Origin: Phycisphaerales bacterium
GTDB taxonomy: Bacteria > Planctomycetota > Phycisphaerae > Phycisphaerales > UBA1924
Length of the DNA stretch: 64,000 nucleotides
Assembly (NCBI GenBank): GCA_029260295.1
Contig: JAJDDN010000007.1
Span: 310,001-374,000 of the forward strand
Direction of reading: 5' to 3'
In this document: positions 53,132-61,935 of the stretch, one piece after another
Numbering within the stretch: position 1 is the stretch's first letter
How the letters are laid out: every line of letters starts with the position of its first letter
Translations under genes and position numbers: made by a program
The notes under the pieces: generated by a model
Told to the model about the DNA's origin: nothing
What the model saw: the letters and a program-made list of their open reading frames with translations, nothing else
Databases searched by the model: none

Positions 53132-55840
53132 TTACTGAGCCGCATGCTCCGATTCACCCCGCGCAAAGCTAAACCCAGATCCCGAATCATCAACAACAAT
53201 CCGGTCCCCGCGTTCGAACTCGCCGCTCAAAATCTTCGTCGCCAGCGGGTTCTCGATCTGCCGCTGGATCGTCCGCGCCAGAGGCCTCGCCCCGAACGCC
53301 GGATCAAACCCCTCAACAATCAACCGCTCAAAGGCCGCGTCGGTAAGCTCAAGACCCATCCCCCGATCACCCAATCGCGCCTCAAGCCCGCCCAGTAAAA
53401 TCCGAGCGATCCCGCGCAGGGTTTCTTTCCCAAGCTGATGGAACACCACAGTCTCATCAATCCGGTTGAGTAACTCAGGCCGGAAGAACTGCTCCCGCAT
53501 CCCAACATTGAGATTCGCGTTCATCCGACCAGATTCCATATCAGGAGTCAACCCAGACGCATCAAGATCCGCCCCAGGCCCGCGCCGAATCAAATCCCGC
53601 ACCGCCGCCTCGATCTCCCAATCCTCAGACCCATGCTCGGCCATCTCAAGAATCTTCTGCGACCCAATATTACTCGTCATCACCACAAGCGTGTTTTTAA
53701 AGTCAACCGTCCGCCCCTGACCATCAGTCAGTCGCCCGTCGTCCAAGACCTGCAGCAACACATTAAACACATCCGGATGCGCCTTCTCGATCTCATCAAA
53801 CAGAATCACCGAGTACGGCCGCCGTCTCACAGCCTCCGTAAGCGCCCCGCCCTCTTCATACCCAACATACCCCGGAGGAGAACCAATCATCCGCGACACC
53901 GAGTGCTTCTCCATGTACTCGCTCATATCAATCCGAACCAACGCATCCTCGGTATCAAACAAGAACTCCGCCAGCGCCTTACAAGTCTCCGTCTTCCCCA
54001 CACCCGTAGGCCCAAGGAACAAGAAACTCCCAATCGGTTTCGTAGGGTCACCAAGCCCAGCACGCGAACGACGCACCGCATCACTCACCGCCCGCAGCGC
54101 CTCGTCCTGACCCACCACCCGCTCAACAAGATGCGCCTCCATCGTTACGAGTTTGTCACGCTCCGATTCAATCAACTTGGAAACAGGAATCCCCGTCCAC
54201 CGCCCAACAATCTGAGCCACGGCCTCAGGATCAACCTCTTCCTTAATCAACACATCCCCCGACTCCCGCCGCGTATCAATCACCCGCTCCGCCTCTTCAA
54301 GACCTTTGCCAAGCTCAATCAGCTCCCCGTACTGAATCCGAGCCGCGGCTTCCAGATCCCCGATCCGCTGCGCCCGATCAAGCTCAATCTTCTTCTGCTC
54401 GATCTCGTTCTTGATCGCCCGCGCAACATCAAGATCCTGCTTCTCTTCTTCCCACCGAGCCGTCAGCGCGTTGTTCCGCTCGCGCAAGCCCGCAAGCTCC
54501 CCCTCGACCCGCGTCACTTCGCCAGCACTGATTTCCGAAGACTCCTCAAGCTTGAGCGCCTCGCGCTCAATCTCAAGCTGCATAATCTTCCGTCGAAGCT
54601 CATCGAGCTCCATAGGCATCGACTCGATCTCCATCTTCAAGGCACTGGCCGCCTCATCAACCAGATCAATCGCCTTGTCGGGAAGGAACCGATCCGTGAT
54701 GTACCGATCACTCAAGCTCGCCGCCGCCAGGATCGCGCTATCAAGAATCCGCACCCCATGATGCGTCTCGTACCGCTCTTTGAGTCCGCGCAGAATCGCA
54801 ACCGTCTCCTCAACACTCGGTGCTCCAACGAGCACCTTCTGGAACCGCCGCTCAAACGCCGCGTCCTTCTCGATATGCTTCCGATACTCATCAAGCGTCG
54901 TCGCCCCGATACACCGCAAGCCGCCACGCGCAAGCGCAGGCTTCAACAAGTTCCCCGCGCTCACCGCGCCCTCCGCAGCACCCGCACCAAGAATCGTGTG
55001 CAGCTCATCAATAAACAGAATCACCCGCCCATCGCTCGCCTCGATCTCGCGCAAGACCGATTTCAACCGATCCTCAAACTCCCCGCGATACTTCGCCCCA
55101 GCCAAGAGCTGCCCAACATCAAGCGCCATCACCCGCTTGTCCTTCATCCCCTCAGGACAATCCCCATGAACAATCCGCAACGCCAATCCTTCAGCAATCG
55201 CCGTCTTTCCAACGCCAGGCTCACCAATCAACACCGGATTATTCTTCGTGCGCCGGCTCAGCACCTGCATGCACCGGCGGATTTCCTCATCTCTACCAAT
55301 CACCGGATCAAGTTTGCCCGATGACGCCAGCTCCGTCAGATCAATCGAGTATTTCGAAAGCGCCTCAAACGACGCCTCCCCGCCCGCATCGGTAATATTC
55401 TCAACCCCCGACGCCTTGCGGATCGCCGCGATCGCCGATTCAACTTCTTTCGACTCCACCCCGTTAATCTTCAACAACTCTTGCGCCGCCCCCGACATTT
55501 GCGTCAGCGCCACAAGCAGATGCTCGCACGACACAAACGAATCCCCCATAGCCTTTGCACTCGCATCGGCCTTCCCAAGAATCTCCATGATCTCGCGCCC
55601 GCTGGTCCCCGCCCCCGAACTCGTCGTAGGCAGACGATCAACCTCAGAACCAAGCATCGCCCGCACGCGCCCAACATCAACCCCAATCTTCTTCAAGATC
55701 GCATTGACAGGCCCGCCCTCATCTTCAACAAGCGAAGACAACACATGCAACGAACCCACCTCCGGGTGCGACCCCCCAAGTGACAACTGCTGCGCCGAAG
55801 CCAACGCCTGCTGAGCCAAACTGGTCATGCGATCCATCAT
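53132..55840 (-). CDS. clpB: ClpB disaggregase
   Basis: ClpB is a AAA+ chaperone that rescues aggregated proteins with DnaK. The N domain (residues 1-150), first AAA domain ([15 protein letters not shown]), coiled middle domain (about 400-530) and second AAA domain ([19 protein letters not shown]) are all present, total 902 residues. The start has an AAGGAGG site eight bases upstream. Confidence 0.97.
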   Translation of the reverse strand: MMDRMTSLAQQALASAQQLSLGGSHPEVGSLHVLSSLVEDEGGPVNAILKKIGVDVGRVRAMLGSEVDRLPTTSSGAGTSGREIMEILGKADASAKAMGDSFVSCEHLLVALTQMSGAAQELLKINGVESKEVESAIAAIRKASGVENITDAGGEASFEALSKYSIDLTELASSGKLDPVIGRDEEIRRCMQVLSRRTKNNPVLIGEPGVGKTAIAEGLALRIVHGDCPEGMKDKRVMALDVGQLLAGAKYRGEFEDRLKSVLREIEASDGRVILFIDELHTILGAGAAEGAVSAGNLLKPALARGGLRCIGATTLDEYRKHIEKDAAFERRFQKVLVGAPSVEETVAILRGLKERYETHHGVRILDSAILAAASLSDRYITDRFLPDKAIDLVDEAASALKMEIESMPMELDELRRKIMQLEIEREALKLEESSEISAGEVTRVEGELAGLRERNNALTARWEEEKQDLDVARAIKNEIEQKKIELDRAQRIGDLEAAARIQYGELIELGKGLEEAERVIDTRRESGDVLIKEEVDPEAVAQIVGRWTGIPVSKLIESERDKLVTMEAHLVERVVGQDEALRAVSDAVRRSRAGLGDPTKPIGSFLFLGPTGVGKTETCKALAEFLFDTEDALVRIDMSEYMEKHSVSRMIGSPPGYVGYEEGGALTEAVRRRPYSVILFDEIEKAHPDVFNVLLQVLDDGRLTDGQGRTVDFKNTLVVMTSNIGSQKILEMAEHGSEDWEIEAAVRDLIRRGPGADLDASGLTPDMESGRMNANLNVGMREQFFRPELLNRIDETVVFHQLGKETLRGIARILLGGLEARLGDRGMGLELTDAAFERLIVEGFDPAFGARPLARTIQRQIENPLATKILSGEFERGDRIVVDDSGSGFSFARGESEHAAQ

Positions 55841-56027
55841 GTGAGCATCCTCCTTCTAAGCGCGCCCGCATAACCGCGAACGCATCACTGCTGCACACAC
55901 AAGTTGCAAACCGCGCGCCAACCAAAAACCAATCTATCGAAGCTAAAACCGCCCCCAGCCCCAAGAAACCCTGCCAAAGACCCCATCCCTGCCACCCCGG
56001 CAGCCCCACCCAACCACTACTAAGCCC

Positions 56028-56897
56028 CTACTCAAACACCACAGTCCGGCACCCATCCACCAAAACCCGATCCTCAAGATGCATCCGCACCGCAGAAGCC
56101 AGCACCACCCGCTCAAGATCCCGACCCTTCCGGATCATGTCCTCAACCGAATCCCGGTGCGACACATGCGCCGTCTGCTGCGCAATGATCGGCCCCTCGT
56201 CAAGCTCCTGAGTCACATAATGCGCCGTCGCCCCGATCAGCTTGACCCCCCGATCAAACGCCCGGTGATATGGCCTCGCCCCCGCAAACGCCGGCAAAAA
56301 ACTGTGATGGATATTAATCACCCGCCCACCAAACCGCTCAATAAACTCAGGACTCACCACCTGCATATACCGCGCAAGCACCACAAGCTCAACCCCGTCC
56401 TCCTCAAGCAGCTCAATGATCTTCCCCTCCTGCGCAAGCTTCGTCTCCGCAGTCACCGGGAATACATCAAACCCAAACCCGAACGACTCCGCAAGCCCCT
56501 GGGCATCAGAATGATTCGACACCACCCGCGTCACCTCTGCGGGCAGCTCGCCGATCGAAGCCCGCCACAATAAATCCGCAACACAATGCGTCTGTTTACT
56601 ACACAAAATCGCAACCCGAGGCAGCGACCCCTCCCACCGCACCCGATACCCAATATTCATCGAAGACAGAATCCCCTCAAGCTTGGCCCGATCCTTGACC
56701 CCCTCAAACACCAGCCGCATCGAAAACCGCCCATCCTCAGGATCCGCATGCTGATCCGCATCAAGCACATTGCCCCCCGTATCGGCCACCGCCGTCGTCA
56801 CCGCCGCGATCACCCCACGCCGATCATCACAGCTCATCAACAACCGCGCAACACCGATCCCCGGAACCGCTAAACCTGATAACTGAATCGATGCCAA
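56028..56897 (-). CDS. purU: Formyltetrahydrofolate deformylase
   Basis: PurU hydrolyses 10-formyl-THF, giving formate for purine synthesis by PurT and adjusting one-carbon pools. An N-terminal ACT domain (residues 10-95) precedes the formyltransferase fold with NIHHSFLPAFAGARPYHRAFDRGVKLIGATAHYV and LDEGPIIAQ; catalytic His and Asp are in place. Length 289 is typical. A 6S-type RNA candidate lies 91 bases upstream on the same strand. Confidence 0.96.
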   Translation of the reverse strand: MASIQLSGLAVPGIGVARLLMSCDDRRGVIAAVTTAVADTGGNVLDADQHADPEDGRFSMRLVFEGVKDRAKLEGILSSMNIGYRVRWEGSLPRVAILCSKQTHCVADLLWRASIGELPAEVTRVVSNHSDAQGLAESFGFGFDVFPVTAETKLAQEGKIIELLEEDGVELVVLARYMQVVSPEFIERFGGRVINIHHSFLPAFAGARPYHRAFDRGVKLIGATAHYVTQELDEGPIIAQQTAHVSHRDSVEDMIRKGRDLERVVLASAVRMHLEDRVLVDGCRTVVFE

Positions 56898-56988
56898 TGG
56901 AGATACCTACAAATAAAACAATCAACAACACCAAGTCACCACATCGGCCGTTCGGCCCGCCCACAAAGCCGCCACCCACTCAAAAATG

Positions 56989-57168
56989 AAAAAAACGACG
57001 CGCCGTAGCCAGCAGTAGCATCCAAAGCCCTGATATCAAGGTGGGTGCCTCAGCCCGGATCCCGATCGTCCACACAAAGGAGGCATGATCTTCGCCCGAA
57101 ATCGCCTCGGCTCCCTATCAGAGGTTCAAAGGGATTGAATTTAACCCCTGCCAGCTACGACGCGTCGT
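56989..57168 (-). ncRNA. ssrS: 6S RNA candidate
   Basis: On the minus strand, the first 21 bases (57168-57148) pair with 57015-56995 over 21 bp (three G-U), a long closing stem ending in a U run (56995-56989). Inside, a large asymmetric bubble is followed by a terminal stem whose base is CUCUGAUA/UAUCAGGG, with an internal hairpin GAGGC...GCCUC. This closing stem, bubble and terminal stem plan at about 180 nt is that of 6S RNA, which sequesters sigma70-RNA polymerase. A consensus-like promoter sits just upstream. Class is inferred from architecture, not from a covariance-model match. Confidence 0.6.
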
Positions 57169-57175
57169 CACCCAA

Positions 57176-57203
57176 AACCTACCACATCTACACCCCAACA
57201 CAA
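57176..57203 (-). promoter_or_regulatory. Sigma70-like promoter of the RNA candidate
   Basis: Minus strand: TTGTGT (57203-57198), 16-base spacer, TAGGTT (57181-57176), then seven bases to the first base of the closing stem at 57168. Confidence 0.55.
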
Positions 57204-57384
57204 GCCCCAAGAAGCCCATTCTGGCACAATTCAGAACAATTAGTGGATAACCACCCAATGGACACAACTCTCTATGCACCATCAGGAAACATCACACCAC
57301 AAACACCCGTATAGTTGATCAACCCGCATACTCTGCGCTATCGTGACCCCGTCACATTCCATCACACAAAGGGACCCCCCTCAA

Positions 57385-57669
57385 ATGAAAAATTCATCCA
57401 CCAAAGCCGCCGCCACCATCCTCCTCTCGGCCGCCCTCCTCACCCTCTCGGCATGCACAAGCTCCTCGACCAAGCACGCCGGAAACATCGACTCAATCCG
57501 CAATAACCCCTCCCCTGCGATGCACAACCTCTCCCAACGCTACAGCGATCGCTCCAACACACGCGCCCTGGTCATCGACACCGATCTCCGCTCCATGCAA
57601 GACGACTTCGATCACATCTTCCACCTCAACCGCCCCTCCCGCCTCCACAGCAACATCAAACCAAACTAA
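57385..57669 (+). CDS. Small lipoprotein
   Basis: The ATG at 57385 gives 94 residues with a lipoprotein signal (basic start, hydrophobic stretch, lipobox LTLSAC). The mature part is short, polar and slightly basic, with no known domain. A terminator follows 54 bases after the stop. Confidence 0.75.
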   Translation: MKNSSTKAAATILLSAALLTLSACTSSSTKHAGNIDSIRNNPSPAMHNLSQRYSDRSNTRALVIDTDLRSMQDDFDHIFHLNRPSRLHSNIKPN

Positions 57670-57722
57670 CAGCTTCACGCCAACCAATCTGGCAACAGAC
57701 ACAACAATCAAAGACCGACCCC

Positions 57723-57751
57723 AAAGACCCACGCCCAATGCGTGGGTCTTT
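57723..57751 (+). terminator. Intrinsic terminator after the lipoprotein gene
   Basis: Perfect 12-bp stem (AAAGACCCACGC with GCGTGGGTCTTT, loop ccaat), then further T residues. Confidence 0.9.
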
Positions 57752-57878
57752 TTCATACCCCCCCAACCCACAACCCCCCCAATCAGAACAATCAGAACAC
57801 ACCAACCCCACTTCCAACTTCAATCACCCAACCCACGCGACAAAGCCTTCCCCATTTACCATATTGAATACGAGTCCC

Positions 57879-57989
57879 AGCGGGCTACACACCCCCGGCG
57901 TCCCACAACACGCGGCAGTGCCGAGCCGCCGCGTAGTCCGGGTAAGCCCGCTACTGCCCCGCGTCGATCCCCCCGACGCGGGGCTTTTT
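57879..57989 (+). ncRNA. Candidate small RNA with its own terminator
   Basis: AGCGGGCT (57879) pairs with AGCCCGCT (57945), enclosing CCCGG/CCGGG and ACGCGG/CCGCGT stems. It is followed directly by a perfect terminator (GCCCCGCGTCG with CGACGCGGGGC, then TTTTT, 57956-57989). It sits between a terminated gene and a convergent tetR, so it is not a leader. The RNA start is not defined; no Rfam family was recognised. Confidence 0.45.
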
Positions 57990-58032
57990 CATGCCCTTCA
58001 CCCCCACCTCAACCACACCACCCTCACTCATC

Positions 58033-58617
58033 TCATCCGATCAATACCCGCCTGAGCATCCCCGTCATCCGTTCCACATACGCCCCCTGCGTCCACCCGC
58101 ACTCAACAGTCAACTGCTCCCAGTTCTGGATCGATAGCATCGTCCAAAGCAGTTCCCCAGCTTCTTCCCTCCCAAGCTCAGCACTCAAAGCCCCCTCTCC
58201 AATCAGAGCACCAATGATCTCACCGCCCGCAACCCGCAAGCAGCTCATGCATTCATCCCAAGCCCCCGCCGCCGCCTCATCCGTGTCTCGCACCGCAAGC
58301 AACGCCTTGGCAAGCCCATAAATCTCAGGCATGTAGTTCCCCCACATCTCAATAAACCGATCCAACGCCTCCCTCGCATCCGCCGCCTGCCGGACACGCG
58401 CAATCCGCTCATCGAGCCCCAACGCCTCATCCACATGCTTGGTCGTCGCCCGCATCAACTCAACGCGGGACTCAAAGTGCAGATACACCGCCTGCCGAGA
58501 AACCCCCGCCTCCTTCGCGATATCGCCCATACGAACCCCCTGCCCCCGCTGCCTTTCCATGAGTTTCCAGGTGGCATCAAGAATCCGGACACGGGTTTTT
58601 ACATCTCCACTTGACAT
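58033..58617 (-). CDS. TetR-family repressor of the divergent operon
   Basis: The HTH region (VRMGDIAKEAGVSRQAVYLHFESRVELM) follows a short N-terminus; 194 residues total. The start codon ATG at 58617 lies inside a palindromic operator, and the promoter's -10 box ends eight bases before it, so the mRNA is probably nearly leaderless. Divergent genes encode a DUF1772 membrane protein and an NAD(P)-binding protein. Autorepression and repression of those genes are inferred. Confidence 0.92.
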   Translation of the reverse strand: MSSGDVKTRVRILDATWKLMERQRGQGVRMGDIAKEAGVSRQAVYLHFESRVELMRATTKHVDEALGLDERIARVRQAADAREALDRFIEMWGNYMPEIYGLAKALLAVRDTDEAAAGAWDECMSCLRVAGGEIIGALIGEGALSAELGREEAGELLWTMLSIQNWEQLTVECGWTQGAYVERMTGMLRRVLIG

Positions 58618-58669
58618 AGTGTCAAGTATAGGGTACGCTTTGCCCCTGTCAACTTTACACTATGTCAAG
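58610..58669. promoter_or_regulatory. Divergent promoter with two TetR operators
   Basis: Operator 1 (58610-58626) is CTTGACATAGTGTCAAG, palindromic with 7-bp arms; operator 2 (58653-58669) matches it in the opposite orientation at 16 of 17 bases. Centres are 43 bp apart. Minus-strand promoter: TTGACA (58652-58647), 16 bases, TATACT (58630-58625). A plus-strand TTGACA (58611-58616), 17 bases, TACGCT (58634-58639) is weaker. Operator 1 covers the plus -35 and the tetR start. Confidence 0.75.
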
Positions 58670-58712
58670 CTGGCGGCGAATTCCACCTACCAACACCCAC
58701 AAGGAACACCCA

Positions 58713-59210
58713 ATGACCCCAACACCCACCTGGCTCACCCTTCTATGTGGCTCAGCAATCCTTTCGGGAGGAATCGTCGCAGGGATCTTCTTCGCGTTCT
58801 CTGATTTCATCATGAAATCCCTCGCCACAATCCCCCCCGCCAGCGGCATCGAAGCCATGACCTCTATCAATCGCAGGGTGTACCGATCCATATTCATCGC
58901 AGGAATCTGGATGGTCGCCATTCTCAGCGCGGCACTCATATTCGCAGGCTTCACACAACCAAAATCCCCAGCCTCCTACTGGCTCATCGGCGGCGGAATC
59001 ATCTACATCCTCGGCGTCATCGCCGTCTCGTTCATCTACAACATCCCGATGAACCACAAACTCGAAGCACTCGGCACAACCAACAAAGAATCAGATTCAT
59101 ACTGGAAACGGTACCTCTCCAAATGGCTCCTCTGGAACCACGCCCGTTCCGCATCAGCCATCGCTTCCTCACTCTGCTACCTCATCGCGTTCTCTGCAAT
59201 GAACTCCTGA
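58713..59210 (+). CDS. DUF1772 membrane protein
   Basis: The ATG at 58713, with an AAGGA site upstream, gives 165 residues. Four hydrophobic helices and NHARSASAIASSLCYLIAFSA match DUF1772 (anthrone-oxygenase-like) proteins. It is the first gene of the TetR-controlled plus-strand operon. Substrate unknown. Confidence 0.85.
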   Translation: MTPTPTWLTLLCGSAILSGGIVAGIFFAFSDFIMKSLATIPPASGIEAMTSINRRVYRSIFIAGIWMVAILSAALIFAGFTQPKSPASYWLIGGGIIYILGVIAVSFIYNIPMNHKLEALGTTNKESDSYWKRYLSKWLLWNHARSASAIASSLCYLIAFSAMNS

Positions 59211-59271
59211 CCCATATTTTCAAACTCACCACGACCCAACATGACACAACATGATCCAATAGGACACCACC

Positions 59272-59910
59272 ATGAACATCGCCCTCTTCGGCTCCACCGG
59301 CTCCGTCGGACTACATGTCATCACACAAGCCCTCCAACTCGGCCACACCGTCACCGCCTTCTCCCGCGCCCCATCCAAACTCACACAATCCCACGATCAC
59401 CTCATCCCCTGCAAAGGCGACATCCACGATCACGACGCAGTCGAGCGGGCCACACAGAACCAAGACGCCGTCATCTGCACCCTCGGCATGCCCCTCTTCA
59501 ACAACGACAAACTCCGATCTATAGGCACCAAAAATATCATCAATGCCATGAACACCACCGGAGTCACCCGCCTCATCTGCCTCTCATCGATGGGCACCGG
59601 CGATAGCCGCCAACTTCTCCCAGCCAAATACAAATACCTCATCGCCCCCCTCCTCATGCGACGCCTCTTCGCAGACCACGCCCTACAAGAGCAAGCCATC
59701 AAACAATCCAACCTCGACTGGACCATCATCCGCCCCGGAGGCTTCACCAAAGAATCATCCAAACCCACACCCACCACCTACAGACACGGCTTCACCATCG
59801 CAGACAAAAAAACTCAAGCACAAATCTCCCGCCCCCATGTCGCCGAGTTCCTCCTCAAACAACTCACAGACACCACCTACCTCCATAAATCACCATCCAT
59901 CTCATACTAA
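59272..59910 (+). CDS. NAD(P)-binding SDR/NmrA-like protein
   Basis: The Rossmann start is MNIALFGSTGSVGLHVITQALQLGH, with later WTIIRPGGF and SSMGTG as in atypical short-chain dehydrogenases. Length 212. It follows the DUF1772 gene by 61 bases, likely in the same operon. It probably reduces or senses small molecules. Confidence 0.85.
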   Translation: MNIALFGSTGSVGLHVITQALQLGHTVTAFSRAPSKLTQSHDHLIPCKGDIHDHDAVERATQNQDAVICTLGMPLFNNDKLRSIGTKNIINAMNTTGVTRLICLSSMGTGDSRQLLPAKYKYLIAPLLMRRLFADHALQEQAIKQSNLDWTIIRPGGFTKESSKPTPTTYRHGFTIADKKTQAQISRPHVAEFLLKQLTDTTYLHKSPSISY

Positions 59911-59949
59911 ATCCAACCCAACACCAACCCCGGCATACCCTCACAAACC

Positions 59950-61134
59950 ATGCCCACGCCTACCAGAGTCCTCAAGTTCACCGACACCCTCGCCGACATC
60001 AACGGCGTCTGCCGCTTCATACAAAACACCGCCGCAACAGCACTCAAAACAAACCACGACCTCACCGTCTTCACCTCAACGCGTCTCCTCCCAGATGAGC
60101 AAATCCCCGACCAACCCAACATCAAAAACTTCACCCCCATCTACGCCCGCCCCATGCCCGGCTACGACACCCTCGACCTCGCCATCCCACCGATCCTCAC
60201 CATGCTCCGCGCCGCAGAAGACCACCGACCAAATGTCATCCACATCTCAACCCCGGGACCGGTAGGCACCGTCGGACTCATCGCCGCCAAACTCATGCGC
60301 GTCCCCATCGTCGGGCTCTACCACACAGACTTCCCCGCATACATCGACGAACTCTTCGGTTCCTCCCTCATGTCCCTAGGCGCACGCATCACCATGCGAA
60401 CCTTCTACAAACAGTTCGCAACCGTCCTCACCCGATCAACCGACTACGCCACCCGACTCCAACTCCTCGGCATCAAACCAAACCGAATCCATCGCCTCAC
60501 CCCAGGTTTCGACAACACACAGTTCTCCCCATCCTTCAAAGACCACAACATCTGGAAAGCCAACGCCGTCCCAACCGATGGCGTAAAGATCATCTTCTGC
60601 GGCCGCATCTCCACCGAAAAAAACCTCCCCGTTCTCACACAATACTGGCCTTCAATCAAACAACGAATCGAAGCAAAAGGACAACCCGCCCAACTCATCA
60701 TCATCGGCGACGGCCCATACCGCAAAGAAATGCAAACCAAACTCCAAGGCCAAAGCGCCCACTTCCTCGGATTCAAACACAAACAAGAACTCGCCACCCT
60801 CTACGCATCCGCCGACATCTTCGCCTTCCCCTCCACCACCGACACCCTCGGACAAGTCGTCATGGAATCCCAAGCCTCCGGAATCCCCGTCATCGCAACA
60901 GACCAAGGCGGCCCAAAGGAAGTCATCCAAAGCAACGGATCAGATCAAGACACCGGCCTCGTCCTCCCCATCGACAACCCAAAGCAATGGACCGACGCCA
61001 TCGTGGACCTCGCACTCGACCCAACCCGCCGCGCCAAAATGGGAGCCGCAGGCATCGAGCATATGAAATCATTCACCTTCGATTCAAGCTTCAACCACTA
61101 CTGGTCCATCCACCACAACGCCCGCAAGTTCTAA
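59950..61134 (+). CDS. GT4-family glycosyltransferase
   Basis: A GT-B enzyme of 394 residues: the N-terminal domain begins with VLKFTDTLADINGVCRFI, the linker contains HLTPGFD-like (RLTPGFDNTQFSP), and the C-terminal domain has FCGRISTEKN, IIIGDGPYR and the E-x7-E motif SADIFAFPSTTDTLGQVVMESQASGIPVIA. This resembles mannosyl- or glucosyltransferases of lipids. A family D array follows three bases after its stop. Confidence 0.92.
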   Translation: MPTPTRVLKFTDTLADINGVCRFIQNTAATALKTNHDLTVFTSTRLLPDEQIPDQPNIKNFTPIYARPMPGYDTLDLAIPPILTMLRAAEDHRPNVIHISTPGPVGTVGLIAAKLMRVPIVGLYHTDFPAYIDELFGSSLMSLGARITMRTFYKQFATVLTRSTDYATRLQLLGIKPNRIHRLTPGFDNTQFSPSFKDHNIWKANAVPTDGVKIIFCGRISTEKNLPVLTQYWPSIKQRIEAKGQPAQLIIIGDGPYRKEMQTKLQGQSAHFLGFKHKQELATLYASADIFAFPSTTDTLGQVVMESQASGIPVIATDQGGPKEVIQSNGSDQDTGLVLPIDNPKQWTDAIVDLALDPTRRAKMGAAGIEHMKSFTFDSSFNHYWSIHHNARKF

Positions 61135-61137
61135 CTC

Positions 61138-61190
61138 TTCCCCAGTGGCTAGTGGCCAGTGGCTAGTGGCCAGTGGCTAATCCCCAATTA
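61138..61190 (+). repeat. Family D heptamer array, copy 3
   Basis: Five alternating heptamers CAGTGGC and TAGTGGC, then TAATCCC. It begins three bases after the glycosyltransferase stop, without an adjacent hairpin element. Confidence 0.8.
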
Positions 61191-61220
61191 AAAAAGCAGC
61201 ATCCCACGAAGAATGCTGCT
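61190..61220 (-). terminator. Intrinsic terminator, minus strand
   Basis: AGCAGCAT pairs with ATGCTGCT (loop 10 bases); on the minus strand a run of six T follows. It ends a transcript arriving from above 61220. Confidence 0.75.
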
Positions 61221-61542
61221 CTTGTCCCGAGCATCAATCACAGAGGAGGATCTGTGATCAAAACGCCCAAGTCTATTTTCGACCGTAATCACATTCCAAT
61301 CCAAACCCAGCGCAAGAGAAAGACGCCAAGCAAGACCCCGCCACCCAAAGGATGACAGCAAGGGAAGGATCAAACGATCACAAAACCCTGTCGGCCACGA
61401 CGCCGACGCAACATGTTCCCATAAATCCGCCCCCGTGTCAAAGCCAAAGCCCCCAAAAACAACCAATCGCACCAACACCATAAAAATTAACCCAAAGACT
61501 ACCTATCTTCACATCATTTATGCGCGTCCCTGGCCAACACCC
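61221..61542 (-). other. Trailing region of the nifS-dciA transcript
   Basis: A hairpin (61237-61258, ATCACAGA/TCTGTGAT) has loop GGAGGA on the plus strand. No convincing gene is seen; the 97-residue minus-strand frame crossing it lacks a ribosome binding site. Taken as a 3' trailer or separate small RNA. Confidence 0.4.
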
Positions 61543-61935
61543 TCAGCCTTTTTCACCAATCCGAAGCACTACAGACTTAATCCGCACCTTTGCAAGCTCA
61601 CGAATCATCTCAAGCCCCCCCGACCGCAACCACCGATCCACCTTGTGCCGCGCCCCCGCGTTCTCAACACCAATTTCCAGCCGCCCCCCCGACACCCCCA
61701 TCACCCATCCAAGATCCCGCAGCTCATCGGGCGCCGCCGTCTCCCACGCCGCACCAACCGCCGCCTGCTCCTTGCTCACCTTGGTCAGCGACCGCATCAA
61801 CCCCGCGCAATCCTCCCCGATCCCCCGCGCCCGCCCAGGCCACACCCGGAACCCGCGCAAACGAGTCAGCGGATCATGCTTCTTGATCTCCCCGCCGTGC
61901 TCATCAATCTGTTTCTGTTCATCGCGCCCGCTCAT
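61543..61935 (-). CDS. DciA-like (DUF721) protein
   Basis: The 130-residue protein has the DUF721 pattern, with WETAAPDELRDLGWVMGVSGGRLEIGVENAGARHKVDRW. DciA loads or stabilises DnaB-type helicase in bacteria lacking DnaC. Its ATG at 61935 overlaps the nifS stop (ATGA), so the two are translationally coupled. Confidence 0.8.
   Translation of the reverse strand: MSGRDEQKQIDEHGGEIKKHDPLTRLRGFRVWPGRARGIGEDCAGLMRSLTKVSKEQAAVGAAWETAAPDELRDLGWVMGVSGGRLEIGVENAGARHKVDRWLRSGGLEMIRELAKVRIKSVVLRIGEKG

Larger units (their letters stand above)
56898..57384. other. Intergenic region holding the RNA candidate
   Basis: Apart from the RNA gene (56989-57168) and its promoter (57176-57203), the remainder shows no gene; the part nearest 57385 should hold the lipoprotein promoter. 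Confidence 0.6.
57670..58032. other. Intergenic region between lipoprotein and tetR
   Basis: Contains the terminator at 57723-57751 and the RNA candidate at 57879-57989; no gene is seen otherwise. Confidence 0.6.

Noticed and set aside
57945..57956. Similarity to the CCCGCxACTG core of cobalamin riboswitches
   Set aside because: The other conserved parts (GGTGxAAxTCC context and downstream domains) are missing and a terminator follows at once; no plus-strand gene is close.
61254..61355. 33-residue basic plus-strand frame after an AGGAGG
   Set aside because: The site sits in a hairpin loop only four bases from the GTG; the minus-strand terminator orientation makes a plus transcript doubtful.
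61188..61481. 97-residue minus-strand frame
   Set aside because: It runs into the terminator stem, lacks a ribosome binding site and has no recognised motif.
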